DNA from: Leptolyngbya sp. 'hensonii'
GTDB taxonomy: Bacteria > Cyanobacteriota > Cyanobacteriia > GCF-001939115
Assembly: GCF_001939115.1 (NCBI RefSeq)
Contig: NZ_MQTZ01000043.1
Location: 62,001 to 126,000, forward strand
Direction: 5' to 3'
Length of the DNA stretch: 64,000 nucleotides
Shown: one piece after another, positions 55,374-64,000 of the stretch
How positions within the stretch are numbered: the first letter of the stretch is position 1
How the letters are laid out: every line of letters begins with the position of its first letter
Position numbers and translations under genes: made by a program
The notes under the pieces: model-generated
Told to the model about the DNA's origin: nothing
The model's input: the letters and a program-made list of their open reading frames with translations, nothing else
Database searches by the model: none

Positions 55374-57017
55374 ATGCAAATCACTCCTCGATCGTCTGAC
55401 CCTATTCGCCCCCTGACTCTCGATGCGCCCATTTCTGTGGTAACACTCCTGGAGGATCGGGCGCAGATCAAACGGATCGGAAATGCCGATCTGGAACCGG
55501 GACTATGGCGGTTACAGGTGGAGCGGGTGGCCCCGGTACTGTCAGATAAGTCCCTGCGGGCAGAGTTTCAGCGAGATTATCCGGGTGCCCGTATTGATGA
55601 TGTCCGGGCTAGACGACAGATGCTGGTAAAAGAAGCCGATCGACCGGCTGATATTCAGGCCCTACAATCAGAGGCTCGATCGCTGCTGCGGGCATTTGAG
55701 CAAGCGGGTGAGGACCGGTCCCAGCGAGAGTTCTGCTTCGATCGGTTGCAAGACATCCTGGAAAGGAGCTTGCAAGAGTTGCCGATGGATGCGGCCTGGG
55801 GACAGGTGGACCCCCGTTCCTGGCGAGAACAGCTCCAACCCCTGTTTCAGCGCCTGCGGGAATTGCGATCGGAGGTGCAAACAACCTATCAGACCCAGAA
55901 GGTTCTGAGGGTTCAGCTTCAAGATCTCCTGACCCGTTTGAAGGCGTTATATCGTCCTGACCTGGTTTACGTGGCTGCGATTGAAGCAGATGTGATGATT
56001 GCCCAGGCTGGCAACTATGGCATTGCCTTCGATTATGTCGTTCCAAATGCTTTGTGGCGACCTTATCACCAGGCCCGACTGTTGCCAGGAGGGAGCCGGG
56101 GCGATCGCCTGGAAGAAATCCTCTCGCCCTTGCCCCCAGCCCCCTCCCCTGAATCCTGGTGGCTGTCTTTCCAGGTCGATGGCTGCGTCTGGCAGCGCAC
56201 CGGAGAAGATTGGCAGGATGTGGAGCTGATTTTTTCCACAGCCAGAGCCTCTCTGGGAACAGAACCACCTTTGCTGGCTGATGACCTGTTGAATGTTCAG
56301 GAGAAAGCTAAACAGGTTGTGATTCAGGCTCGTGACCAGCAGGTGCAGACCACTGGCATGGGGGCTGGTGAAATCCCGGATACGGTGGAATTGCCTGGTG
56401 TGGATGATGGGGGAGAGGTGCGGAATCTGCGTTCTGCGACCCGGACTACGATTCCTGCTGATGGTCAACCCTATCGAGTGCCTCTCTTTTCCTTTGAGAC
56501 TCCGGCAGAGGTCGAATTCGTCCTGATGCCAGAGTTGTCCTGCCAGGTCATCTTTAAAAGTGTCCAGGTAAACACGGCTCAATTTCCCCTTCTGGCTGGG
56601 CCAGTAGACTTGGTGCGGCATTCTGGTTTTGTGGGTCGAACTTCATTGCTGTTTATCGCCCCCGGAGAGAAGTTTGCCCTCGGTTGGGGACCAGAGGAGT
56701 CTCTGCGGGTGCAACGCACCCAGGAGGAGAAAAAAGACCAGGATCTGCTGACCCGCTGGCGATCGGTGACAACAACCGTGAACCTATTCCTCTCCAACAT
56801 TGGTGCTGAGCCTCGGCGGATCAAAACCACTGAACGAGTGCCATTGTCAGAGCTGGAGCAAGTGAAAGTCGAAGTGATGGCAGCAGAGACTACCCATGGG
56901 GTTAAGCCCGATGAAAATGGCTTTTGTACCTGGACCTTTAACCTGGAACCTTACTCCCAGCAGCAGGCCACCCTGGTCTACAAGCTCTCCTCTGCTCCCG
57001 ATGTGCAAGGACTTTAG
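55374..57017 (+). CDS. MuiA/DUF4139 family protein
   Basis: 547 residues from ATG 55374 (MQITPRSS). The N-terminal beta domain (ISVVTLLEDRAQIKRIGNADLEPGLWRLQVERVAPVLSDKSLRAEF) is followed by a long coiled coil (about 85-190) and a C-terminal DUF4139-type beta domain (WLSFQVDGCVWQRTGEDWQDVELIFSTARASLG, LVRHSGFVGRTSLLFIAPGEKFALGWGPEESL). The family was first noted as mucoidy inhibitor A; biochemical role unknown. No signal peptide. Three copies of related palindromic repeats occur in this stretch of the window, two directly upstream. Confidence 0.8.
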   Translation: MQITPRSSDPIRPLTLDAPISVVTLLEDRAQIKRIGNADLEPGLWRLQVERVAPVLSDKSLRAEFQRDYPGARIDDVRARRQMLVKEADRPADIQALQSEARSLLRAFEQAGEDRSQREFCFDRLQDILERSLQELPMDAAWGQVDPRSWREQLQPLFQRLRELRSEVQTTYQTQKVLRVQLQDLLTRLKALYRPDLVYVAAIEADVMIAQAGNYGIAFDYVVPNALWRPYHQARLLPGGSRGDRLEEILSPLPPAPSPESWWLSFQVDGCVWQRTGEDWQDVELIFSTARASLGTEPPLLADDLLNVQEKAKQVVIQARDQQVQTTGMGAGEIPDTVELPGVDDGGEVRNLRSATRTTIPADGQPYRVPLFSFETPAEVEFVLMPELSCQVIFKSVQVNTAQFPLLAGPVDLVRHSGFVGRTSLLFIAPGEKFALGWGPEESLRVQRTQEEKKDQDLLTRWRSVTTTVNLFLSNIGAEPRRIKTTERVPLSELEQVKVEVMAAETTHGVKPDENGFCTWTFNLEPYSQQQATLVYKLSSAPDVQGL

Positions 57018-57162
57018 AGGCTCCGCCTCCTCCTGCTATGGCCGCCTGTACCTAACCGCATAACTATCCGTACTTGTCCCCAATCTCTCTAGACAGGATG
57101 ATGATGCGATGATAAATGAAGATCACACATTTAGTGACTAGATCGTTGAGGAGATCAGGCCA

Positions 57163-57528
57163 ATGACTGCTTTTTTGATTGCGGCTCTCATTACTGCTGT
57201 CAGTTTGCTGATCATTTCTAAACTGCCCCTGGGTATCCAGGTCGATAGTTTCTGGAAAGCCCTGGTGGCTGCAATTGTTTTTGGAATTCTCAATGGGATC
57301 GCTCAAAGCGTCCCCGGTTGGATTACCTTTCTGCCTAAACTGCTAACCCTCGGGTTGTTTTCCTTGATCGCCAATGCCATCATTTTTGGTCTGGCTGCCT
57401 GGCTGGTCAGAGGCTTTGACCTGCGGTGGGGATTTTGGAGTGCCCTTCTGGGATCGATCGCCCTCAGCTTTGTTAATTCCATCCTCAGTTGGGTTCTCGA
57501 TACGATTTTTCCCAATCTGATTCGGTAG
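57163..57528 (+). CDS. Holin-like (phage holin family 4 / YvlD type) membrane protein
   Basis: 121 residues with four hydrophobic helices: FLIAALITAVSLLIISKLP, ALVAAIVFGILNGIAQSV, LLTLGLFSLIANAIIFGLAAWLV and WSALLGSIALSFVNSILSWVL. This fits the four-helix holin superfamily IV/YvlD family, which is chromosomal in many bacteria and not a sign of prophage. Function unknown. ATG 57163 follows GAGGAGA. The gene ends at a strong bidirectional terminator shared with the porin gene. Confidence 0.8.
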   Translation: MTAFLIAALITAVSLLIISKLPLGIQVDSFWKALVAAIVFGILNGIAQSVPGWITFLPKLLTLGLFSLIANAIIFGLAAWLVRGFDLRWGFWSALLGSIALSFVNSILSWVLDTIFPNLIR

Positions 57529-57544
57529 GGAATCCCTGGTTTAA

Positions 57545-57584
57545 CACCCCTTGGAGAGGTTCTATGGAACGTCTCCAAGGGGTG
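57545..57584. terminator. Bidirectional terminator
   Basis: CACCCCTTGGAGA (57545-57557) pairs perfectly with TCTCCAAGGGGTG (57572-57584); GGTTC/GAAC extends the stem inside. It lies between the convergent holin-like and porin genes. Confidence 0.85.
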
Positions 57585-57589
57585 GGTCG

Positions 57590-59182
57590 TTAAAATGTAA
57601 ATGTGGTGCGAATTACCCCAATCACCGCCCCTGCATTGCGGGCATCGTGATTGGGGGCCGTGAGCCAGATCAGGCCAGGAGTAATGGTGATATTGTCATT
57701 CACCCGGTACTGGTAAAATCCTTCCACATGGAGAGAGGTGTCTCGATCGACCGAGGTAATGGTGGTACCCGCAGCTAGGGAGCCATTGTTGGCCACCGTA
57801 ATCGTTGGGAACGTTGCCCCTGCGACTCTGGGTTCCACACCCACGATAATGCCAGCCAGGTTTCCTTCTTTACCCAGATCGGGGAAGGCCAATCCCACCG
57901 CATAGGACCAAATGTCCGCATCCCCCAGGCCAATCACCCGCGCTGCCGTATAACCGCCCCAGGCATTGACGACAAAATTTGGGCTAACCTGAAAAGACCC
58001 TTGAATACCATAGGAATTGGTGACAGTGGGTAGCCCGGTGGTGAAGGCCAGGTTCGATCGCAGGCTGCCAGTGCCCGTATTGGTGTTGTAGGCATTGATA
58101 TAGGCAAAGGCCAGGTTAAATCGATCGCTCGGTTTAAATACAATCTGGCCGATCGTGCCGTAGGAGCCATTGAACAGACCATTGCCAGGAGCTGGATTAT
58201 TGGGAGTGCCCGCCAGATACCCCAGACTGATTTCCAGATAGTCGTTGAATTCGTGACGGATGCCAATACCTGCACCACTGACATAGTAGTAGATGGAATT
58301 CCGGGTCCCAAAGTTAGAGAGGGCACCGCTGCCTCCATCCCCGTCTAGGAAAGGGTTGAGGGTGAGGGCAAAGTCATCGGTGGCCCCAGCGTTCCCTTCC
58401 AGCACAACGGTGGTGCGATCGCCGATCGGGAAACTGTAGAGCAGCGCATCGAGACTGACTGTGCTGCTACCCGCAGCAAAGGGACCTGAATCAAATCTCA
58501 GCACCCCTTCCGGCAATTGACTGTTGGTTCCTGCCGGACTGGAGAAGTAGTTCAGGTTAATGGATTGAAGTCGGGTTCTGAGTAAATCTCGACCGTTGAA
58601 ACTGGTATCCAGGTTGAGACGAGTCCGATAGCCCAGCGTTGTAATTCGGGGAATGTCAGTCTGGTTAATGTCCTGCCCGGTTGCCACACCCGTTACAGCA
58701 AAAATTGCTTCTCCAAATAGTTTCGTTGTGGTTGAAAATTGTTGGGCTTCCAGGGTTGCTGTCCGGGCTTCTAAGGCATCGACCCGCCCCCGCAGAGTAG
58801 CCAGCTCAGTGGCAAATTCTTCCTGCAGTCGTTGCAGGGTCGCCAGATCCTCTTTCGTTACCAGATTGGCCGTAGCCGAGGCAATGAGCTCATTTACCCG
58901 GTCCATACAGGCATTCAGACCAGCCGCAAATTCGTAGCGGGTCATGGCCCGATTCCCCCGATAACTGCCATCGGGATAGCCTACGACGCAACCGTAGCGT
59001 TCAACCAGGGATTGTAGAGCCTGAAATGCCCAGTCAGTGGGCTGTACGTCCGATAGCTGGGAGACAGAATTGATCTGGTCTTCAGCTAGCGGATCAACCG
59101 ATGCCGCCACGGATGGAACTGCATGAAAAGCCAGCCCGGTTAGAATAGCAGATGAGATCAACAAAGATTGAACCTTTAACAT
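57590..59182 (-). CDS. SLH-OprB iron uptake porin
   Basis: 530 residues from ATG 59182 (MLKVQSLL). The signal peptide ends near VPSVAAS. One SLH domain (about 45-95, SDVQPTDWAFQALQSLVERYGCVVGYPDGSYRGNRAMTRYEFAAGL), a coiled coil (KEDLATLQRLQEEFATELATLRGRVDALEARTATLEAQQ) and a C-terminal OprB-like beta-barrel of about 350 residues ending IGVIRTTFTF, with the terminal Phe typical of outer-membrane proteins. Cyanobacterial members let inorganic ions, including iron, across the outer membrane. The gene is divergent from the FTR1 permease, with a Fur box between them. Confidence 0.92.
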   Translation of the reverse strand: MLKVQSLLISSAILTGLAFHAVPSVAASVDPLAEDQINSVSQLSDVQPTDWAFQALQSLVERYGCVVGYPDGSYRGNRAMTRYEFAAGLNACMDRVNELIASATANLVTKEDLATLQRLQEEFATELATLRGRVDALEARTATLEAQQFSTTTKLFGEAIFAVTGVATGQDINQTDIPRITTLGYRTRLNLDTSFNGRDLLRTRLQSINLNYFSSPAGTNSQLPEGVLRFDSGPFAAGSSTVSLDALLYSFPIGDRTTVVLEGNAGATDDFALTLNPFLDGDGGSGALSNFGTRNSIYYYVSGAGIGIRHEFNDYLEISLGYLAGTPNNPAPGNGLFNGSYGTIGQIVFKPSDRFNLAFAYINAYNTNTGTGSLRSNLAFTTGLPTVTNSYGIQGSFQVSPNFVVNAWGGYTAARVIGLGDADIWSYAVGLAFPDLGKEGNLAGIIVGVEPRVAGATFPTITVANNGSLAAGTTITSVDRDTSLHVEGFYQYRVNDNITITPGLIWLTAPNHDARNAGAVIGVIRTTFTF

Positions 59183-59593
59183 CACGATCCTGCCTCACAC
59201 AAATGGATAACGTTCTCTTCCAAAAACCTTCTCAGGGGAAAACCCCATCATAAAATCGCACTTATTTATTGACAGTAAGTATCAATAGCATAGAGATTAT
59301 ATTCAATTGGCCTCAGAAACAACAAACTGCATCGGAAATCTTAGAAAACATCCTGGCAACCTCAGGACAGGGTTGACCTCGGCTTTTTGCATCCATAGTT
59401 TCACAGCTTTTTAAGCAAGCAGCAATCCCCTCCCCTGGTATGTAAAAACCTGCATTGAGCCTCCCAAGTGGTCAATCCTAGGTAGTAGGGCGGGACTGAA
59501 GAAAATATGATAATGATTATCATAATTGATCTACGGTTAAATTTTCAGCCCCAATGTCAGAATAGGGTTATGCATTTCTCAGTCGCCTCAACT
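59183..59593. promoter_or_regulatory. Porin-FTR1 divergent promoter region
   Basis: 411 bases, AT-rich, with the Fur box at 59509-59530 near the FTR1 side. No gene recognised; ATG codons at 59507 and 59513 open a frame into FTR1 but overlap the Fur box and lack a ribosome site. Confidence 0.6.
59509..59530 (+). promoter_or_regulatory. Fur box
   Basis: GATAATGATTATCAT followed by AATTGAT. The first 15 bases match the Fur consensus GATAATGATAATCAT at 14 positions. It is 64 bases before the FTR1 start, a position that allows Fe-Fur to block transcription. Confidence 0.8.
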
Positions 59594-60541
59594 ATGGATA
59601 TCAGTGCAGCACTGCCGGTCTTCGTGATTACCCTGCGGGAGGGAGTGGAAGCAACCCTCGTGGTCGGAATTGTGCTGGCCTACCTGAATCAGGCTCAACA
59701 GAGTCGCCTGAATCCCTGGGTGTTCTCTGGTGTGAGTGGGGGGCTAGTGGCCAGTGCCCTGGTCGGGCTGCTCTTCACCCTGTTGATTCGGGAGGTTGGA
59801 ACGGCCAGTCAGACCTACGCCCCCGTGGTCAAGCCTTTACTGGAGGCCGTATTCAGTCTGGTGGCGATCGCCCTTCTGAGCTGGATGCTGATTTGGATGA
59901 CGCAGCAGGCCCGCCTCCTCAAGGCTCAGGTGGAAGGGGTGGTGCAGGCGACGATCGCCCAGGAATCTGGGGCCGGTTGGGGGATTTTCGGCCTCATCTT
60001 CTTTGCCGTCTTGCGGGAAGGATTTGAGACCGTGGTGTTCCTGGCCGCTCAGTTTCAAGCAGGGCTGGTTCCAGTGTTGGGAGCCATCGCAGGCATTCTC
60101 TGTGCGATCGGATTTGGGATTCTGCTCTTCACTCTAGGGGTCAAAATCAATCTCCGCCAGTTTTTCCAGATTATGGGCGTTCTGCTCTTGCTGATTGTTG
60201 GCGGGTTGGTGATTTCCTGTTTGGGGCATTTTGACCTGGCCCTACTGCGTCTGACACGGCTCCAGGCTGATTTTGGGGGACTCTGCCGTTACTTCAATAC
60301 TTCCGTGGGAATTCCAGCCTGTAACCTGGGACCGCAGATCTGGGATGGAACACACCTGTTGCCGGACGATCGCTTTCCTGGCCTCATCATCCACACCCTG
60401 TTCGGCTACACCGATACCCTTTACCTCGTCCAGGCGGTGGGCTATCTTCTGTTCCTGGTGACAGTTGGGGGAGCCTATTTCCGTAGCTTGCAGGCTCCAC
60501 CTATCCCAACTACAAGCCCTGCACCAACTGGACAAGATTGA
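59594..60541 (+). CDS. FTR1-family iron permease
   Basis: 315 residues from ATG 59594 (MDISAALPVFVITLREG). About seven membrane helices. Two REGxE motifs carry the iron route: LREGVEATLVVG (helix 1) and LREGFETVVFL (helix 4). The C-terminal part has paired cysteines (LCRYF, PACNL) that may form a disulfide. In bacteria FTR1/EfeU imports iron, often with EfeO/EfeB partners, which are not adjacent here. The upstream Fur box and the divergent iron-type porin support induction in iron limitation. Confidence 0.92.
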   Translation: MDISAALPVFVITLREGVEATLVVGIVLAYLNQAQQSRLNPWVFSGVSGGLVASALVGLLFTLLIREVGTASQTYAPVVKPLLEAVFSLVAIALLSWMLIWMTQQARLLKAQVEGVVQATIAQESGAGWGIFGLIFFAVLREGFETVVFLAAQFQAGLVPVLGAIAGILCAIGFGILLFTLGVKINLRQFFQIMGVLLLLIVGGLVISCLGHFDLALLRLTRLQADFGGLCRYFNTSVGIPACNLGPQIWDGTHLLPDDRFPGLIIHTLFGYTDTLYLVQAVGYLLFLVTVGGAYFRSLQAPPIPTTSPAPTGQD

Positions 60542-60611
60542 TTGAACTAGTTGCGGTCACTTGGTCGGTTGTGTTGGCACAGCCCCTCCGGGAGAGAATC
60601 GCTGATTCCGC

Positions 60612-61214
60612 TCATTTTTCAGTCATTTCACTGCTAGCTTCTAGAAAGTCAATATTGTCGTAGAGGTCTGCAATTTGAACTTGAAACTCAACAGTGCTGA
60701 GAGCAAGTGTGATCGTTGGGTCGTCGTATTCTGAAAACAGCCATTGATGAGCAGCAGTTTTGACATAATGCTCAACGTGAATACGATATTGATCAATGAG
60801 GAGATATTCCTGGAAATTAGGAATCGTGCGATAGGCAATGAATTTCTCACTACGATCGTAGTTTTGGGTTGATTTAGACAAGACTTCAGCAATGAAGCAA
60901 GGATTGACAATGGTATCTTTGCGTCCAATTTGGAGTTCTAGGGGCTTGGTCACCACCATGACGTCAGGATACGTATACAAATTAATGGTTGGAATCCAAA
61001 GACGTTGATCGAGAATGAACACCCGATAGGGCTTCCCTCTTAACGCCATTTTCAGGGCAGCTACAAGGTTACTGGCAATGTCATTGTGGTCAGGCGTGCC
61101 ACCCGTCATCGGAATAATTTCTCCATTGCAGTATTCACTGCGGGTTTCCGCTGCAAGTTCGAGGTCTAGATACTCTTCAATGGTGTAATTTTTTTTCTGG
61201 GTTTGAGTAATCAT
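60612..61214 (-). CDS. Uma2 family endonuclease-like protein
   Basis: 200 residues. Family features are YTIEEYLDLELAAETRSEYCNGEIIPMTGGTPDHNDI, TYPDVMVVTKP and FIAEVLSKSTQNYDRSEKFIAYRTIPNFQEYLLIDQ. The PD-(D/E)XK-like residues are D (in YPDVMVV), E (in IAEVLS) and K (in EKFIAY). Uma2 (DUF820) genes are numerous in filamentous cyanobacteria and their role is unsettled. A decayed copy is at 1416-1700. A MITE lies about 100 bases upstream of the start. Confidence 0.92.
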   Translation of the reverse strand: MITQTQKKNYTIEEYLDLELAAETRSEYCNGEIIPMTGGTPDHNDIASNLVAALKMALRGKPYRVFILDQRLWIPTINLYTYPDVMVVTKPLELQIGRKDTIVNPCFIAEVLSKSTQNYDRSEKFIAYRTIPNFQEYLLIDQYRIHVEHYVKTAAHQWLFSEYDDPTITLALSTVEFQVQIADLYDNIDFLEASSEMTEK

Positions 61215-61310
61215 GTCAATTCCACTCCCAGACAGGGCTATTTCATTTTAAAACCAGCATAGATGGAGAAGCCAGGAAAGAGATCTCTTCCCTGGCTTGC
61301 CGAACCTTCG

Positions 61311-61466
61311 GCGTTGCTGAATAGAAGTATGATTTTCGTGCTTGAGCCTTATGCAGCCCTCACCCTAGCCCTCTCCCAAAGGAGAGGGAACAAGAGTTTT
61401 AGCTCCCTTCTCCCGCGGGAGAAGGGTTGGGGATGAGGGTAATTCATATTTGCATTCAGCAAAGCC
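61311..61466 (-). mobile_element. MITE copy 3 (156 bp, inverted)
   Basis: Same element as copies 1 and 2 in opposite orientation: GGCGTTGCTGAAT at 61311 and ATTCAGCAAAGCC ending at 61466. CCGAACCTT lies at 61301-61309 and 61467-61475 as a 9-bp target repeat, with one extra C before the left end. It differs from the others by only a few bases. Confidence 0.92.
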
Positions 61467-61491
61467 CCGAACCTTACCTCTGTGTCAGAAC

Positions 61492-62955
61492 TTAGCCTTC
61501 ACTCTTCTGCCGCTTCACTAGCAAACCGCCCAGACCCAGCAGAGCCAGACCAGCCACAGTGGCGGGTTCTGGAATGTTGGCCTTGAAGGAATACAGGAAG
61601 GAGGGAACTAAGGAGAGTCCAGCCGGACAGGCTGTATTCAGGGGCACTTCTTCGAAAGTCTTCCCATCAGTACAGACATAGAACTGCTCATTGCTGGAAT
61701 TCTGGGTCACACTGAAGTCGTTATCCGTAGCCAGGATAATCGCGTGGGTGCCATCATTCAACTGGGGACCGATCGCGAGACCTTCAATCTTCTCCGGAAT
61801 GGTCTCTCCAGCCGCCAGAAGCGCCTGAGCAATGTCGATGAAGGGGGCCGCCGACTTCTTCACAGGCACAACCCCATTGGGCAGGCTGTTGGACCCGGCC
61901 AGACTGATCCCACTAACATCCGTGGCCCCCGTGATGTCAATCTTGTAGACTCGCTTGGAGCCAACCGGCAGGGTGGCTACTGATGGATCGACCCCAAGAC
62001 CCCGGTTATCCCGCTCCAGAATCAGGAACTCAGTATCGCTCAGGGCCACGATCGCGCTGATCCCAATATTACGCCCTTGAGCTGTTGCACTGAAGTCATT
62101 CGCAGTGCCAGGAATACGAGCGTTGATATCGTCCCGGCTCTCAAGCTGATAAATATACTGAGCTGTACTCTGACCCGTGGCAGTATCGAATTCGACAATT
62201 CTCAGATTCTGACTGCGACGACCGTCGTTTTGAGCCCCTTCATTCACCAGGGGATCCTGCAGCATGGCATACAGCTTCTTGCCATCTGGGCTCAGGGTGA
62301 CACCCTCAAAGCCCCGGTTGTCTTGACGACCTGTCGTGATCGTGGGACGACCGGCAACGTAATCCACAGTAGAATCTGCCTTTTTGGAAATCAAGTTCGC
62401 GGGAGTTGTAAAAGCCCGCACGAAAACACCCTGGGGTGTGAACTCGTACACTGAAGGACCGTATTCGTCAGATACATAGAAGTTGCCGTTGGGAGCAACC
62501 ACGAAACCTTCCGGGTCAAAACTGTTGCCGAGGGTAGCAGGATTGCCATTGAGCAAACCAGGATTGAGGCCATTGAAGCTGTTGCCATTGGCATCTTTGA
62601 ACAGAATGGTATCCAGCAGCTTGAAGCCACTGATGGCACCCGTGTTCAGATCCACATCAAGAGAAAACTTGTGTACCCGAGTATCGTAGGAGATCACGCC
62701 GCCCCCCGGCCCCCGATCGGCCAGACCGTAGTACACATTGTTGGCGCGATCGTAGTACAAATCCGAACCAATACTGAGCTGGTTCGTGTTCGTTCCAGCA
62801 GGCTGACCCGACAAATCCGTGGCATTTCCAGGAATCTCAATCGAGTTCACAAATGTCCCTGCGAAAGCAGTCGTCACTGATCCCACCAGACTCAAACCAG
62901 AAAGCAGAACGGAGCAGCCAACCCATGCAGACCAATGCCTTACCCGCAACATCAT
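61492..62955 (-). CDS. Phytase-like esterase with PEP-CTERM sorting signal
   Basis: 487 residues from ATG 62955 (ATG 62952 equally possible). A signal peptide ending near TTAFAG precedes a beta-propeller-like domain of the esterase-like activity of phytase family: IGSDLYYDRANNVYYGLADRGPGGG, FDPEGFVVAPNGNFYVSDEYGPSVYEF, NRGFEGVTLSPDGKKLYAMLQDP and EFLILERDNRG. The C-terminus PEPATVAGLALLGLGGLLVKRQ is a PEP-CTERM tail for sorting to the cell surface. Members studied elsewhere include alkaline-phosphatase-like enzymes; substrate here unknown. Single gene, divergent from putA. Confidence 0.9.
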   Translation of the reverse strand: MMLRVRHWSAWVGCSVLLSGLSLVGSVTTAFAGTFVNSIEIPGNATDLSGQPAGTNTNQLSIGSDLYYDRANNVYYGLADRGPGGGVISYDTRVHKFSLDVDLNTGAISGFKLLDTILFKDANGNSFNGLNPGLLNGNPATLGNSFDPEGFVVAPNGNFYVSDEYGPSVYEFTPQGVFVRAFTTPANLISKKADSTVDYVAGRPTITTGRQDNRGFEGVTLSPDGKKLYAMLQDPLVNEGAQNDGRRSQNLRIVEFDTATGQSTAQYIYQLESRDDINARIPGTANDFSATAQGRNIGISAIVALSDTEFLILERDNRGLGVDPSVATLPVGSKRVYKIDITGATDVSGISLAGSNSLPNGVVPVKKSAAPFIDIAQALLAAGETIPEKIEGLAIGPQLNDGTHAIILATDNDFSVTQNSSNEQFYVCTDGKTFEEVPLNTACPAGLSLVPSFLYSFKANIPEPATVAGLALLGLGGLLVKRQKSEG

Positions 62956-63260
62956 TATTGTCACTTTTGAAACAACAATAATTAGACTCTGGCAATCACA
63001 TTAACAAAGCATAATCTTTTGCTTAAGTAGAGATTGTGCCTCTAAGATTGCTCCAAATCTTCATACGTATGCCAGGTTTGCTTAATACCAGCTTCATATA
63101 GATCTGATAATTAACCGTTTCTTTACGGAGGACGTGACAGGGTGGCGGCAAATATCCAGATTTCCTGACAGCCCTGGCAGCCCCTGGCTCGAATGGGGTC
63201 AGGCCCATATCGGTAAAATGGAGATCCCCTCACTCCAATGCTGATAAGGAGCCTTTTTTC
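62956..63260. other. Divergent intergenic region
   Basis: 305 bases between the PEP-CTERM esterase and putA. AT-rich on the esterase side. No repeat, tRNA or operator recognised. Confidence 0.4.
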
Positions 63261-64000
63261 GTGGTTGCACCTGTGTTTGATCCCCCCTATGAATCCGCGA
63301 CTCAAGCGATCGCCCGCCAACTGCTCGCCGCAACCCGTGAGAACCGCTCTTTCCTCGCTCAAATGCGGGACCAGATGCGCTGGGACGATAAGCTCCTGGG
63401 CTGGGCCATGAGCAATCCCGGTTTGCGGGTGCAATTGTTTCGCTTCATTGACTGCTTGCCTGCTCTCCGCAGTAAAGCTGAGATTGCCCGTCACCTGCAG
63501 GAATATCTGGGGGAGGAGTCGGTTGAACTCCCCCCTACTTTAAAAACCCTGCTTAACTTCGCCCATCCGGATTCAATGCCGGGGCAGATTGCCGCCACAA
63601 CGGTTTCAACTGCCGTGGAAACCCTGGCCCATAAGTATATTTCCGGCGAACGTATTTCCCAGGTGATTAAGACCATTGAACGCCTACGGAAGGAGCGCAT
63701 GGCTTTTACCGTAGATTTACTGGGTGAAGCGGTGATTACAGAAACCGAAGCCCAGATGTATCTGGACCGCTATCTGGAATTGATCACCTGGCTGACTGAG
63801 GCGGCAAAATCCTGGTCGCAAGTGGAGGCGATCGACCGGGCTGATGGGGAAGTCCTGCCCCAAGTGCAGATTTCTGTGAAGCTGACGGCTTTCTATTCCC
63901 AGTTTGATCCTCTGGATGTGCAGGGCAGCCGGGAGCGGGTGACAGAAAAAATTCGGGTGTTGCTGCGACGAGCGCAAGCCTTGGGGGCAGCAGTTCACTT
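63261..64000 (+). CDS. putA: Proline dehydrogenase/P5C dehydrogenase N-terminal part (cut by window end)
   Basis: The frame from GTG 63261, after AAGGAG (63246-63251), runs open to base 64000: 246 residues seen. It begins VVAPVFDPPYESATQAIARQLL and continues GQIAATTVSTAVETLAHKYI, FTVDLLGEAVITETEAQMYLDRYLELI and QISVKLTAFYSQFDPLD. FTVDLLGEA and SVKLTAFYSQFDP are signatures of the proline dehydrogenase barrel of bifunctional PutA, which turns proline to glutamate with FAD and NAD+. The aldehyde dehydrogenase half would lie beyond the window. Confidence 0.88.
   Translation, partial: MVAPVFDPPYESATQAIARQLLAATRENRSFLAQMRDQMRWDDKLLGWAMSNPGLRVQLFRFIDCLPALRSKAEIARHLQEYLGEESVELPPTLKTLLNFAHPDSMPGQIAATTVSTAVETLAHKYISGERISQVIKTIERLRKERMAFTVDLLGEAVITETEAQMYLDRYLELITWLTEAAKSWSQVEAIDRADGEVLPQVQISVKLTAFYSQFDPLDVQGSRERVTEKIRVLLRRAQALGAAVH

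Noticed and set aside
57163-57528. Prophage trace
   Set aside because: The holin-like family is common on bacterial chromosomes, and no other phage gene is near.

Overview
The window is chromosomal DNA from a cyanobacterium. Photosystem I genes (psaF, psaJ, psaL), ATP synthase atpB-atpC, a PSRP-3/Ycf65 ribosomal protein, two cytochrome b6 haem-attachment factors, several cyanobacteria-only families (DUF3155, DUF3288, DUF2808, SLH-OprB porin) and frequent HIP1-type GCGATCGC octamers all agree. The psaF-psaJ-psaL order, many PAS/GAF kinases and abundant small palindromic repeats suggest a filamentous or Leptolyngbya-like lineage, but I cannot name the species. No transposase, prophage, rRNA or CRISPR array was seen. 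Most of the window is core genome; the accessory DNA is small non-coding mobile elements.

Layout. 1-7.4 kb: a Ro60/TROVE-like vWA protein cut by the window edge, a decayed Uma2 gene, an SDR enzyme, a CCB1-like factor, DUF3155, a Hik2-like GAF kinase and an SLH protein. 7.5-12.7 kb: an NAD(P)-binding atypical SDR, a HEAT-repeat protein, a PAS-PAS-GAF kinase and glutathione peroxidase. 13-15.4 kb: atpB-atpC and psrp3. 15.5-22.7 kb: a HAD hydrolase and a cobalamin cluster (cobL; then cobG-cobI-cobJ behind a cobalamin riboswitch; then cobK with DUF3288 on the other strand). 23-25.4 kb: ftsL-like and ftsI. 26-29 kb: a secreted protein, an MFS transporter, tRNA-Gln, a CCB2/CCB4 factor and a MITE. 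29-30.3 kb: psaF-psaJ-psaL. 30.3-35.3 kb: tsaD, an alpha/beta hydrolase, an ACT protein, a GNAT enzyme and two small envelope proteins. 35.4-42.7 kb: a signalling locus with a 1422-residue CBS-GAF-PAS kinase, an Rcp1-like receiver and a hybrid kinase. 43-49.3 kb: an esterase, tRNA-Pro, a second MITE, uvrA and a peptide-binding lipoprotein. 49.5-57.5 kb: a WecG/TagA glycosyltransferase, a TonB-DUF2808-GspF operon, an SRAP protein, a caspase-like protease with an EF-hand, a MuiA-like protein and a holin-like protein. 57.6-64 kb: an iron locus (SLH-OprB porin and FTR1 permease around a Fur box), Uma2, a third MITE, a PEP-CTERM phytase-like esterase and the start of putA.

Three themes stand out. 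(1) Small mobile DNA: three almost identical 156-157 bp MITEs, two with exact 8-bp target duplications; a second possible MITE with other ends; and GTAGAGAC-type palindromes, one inserted in frame inside a HAD hydrolase gene. (2) Convergent pairs whose 3' coding ends overlap in antisense: cobJ/cobK by 125 nt, tsaD/hydrolase by 167 nt, HAD/cobL by 26 nt and Hik2/SLH by 4 nt. In the two long cases the protein runs well past its family's usual end. (3) A cobalamin riboswitch whose variable arm is built from AT-rich repeats and whose last conserved box contains the first in-frame ATG of cobG, which forces a later start.
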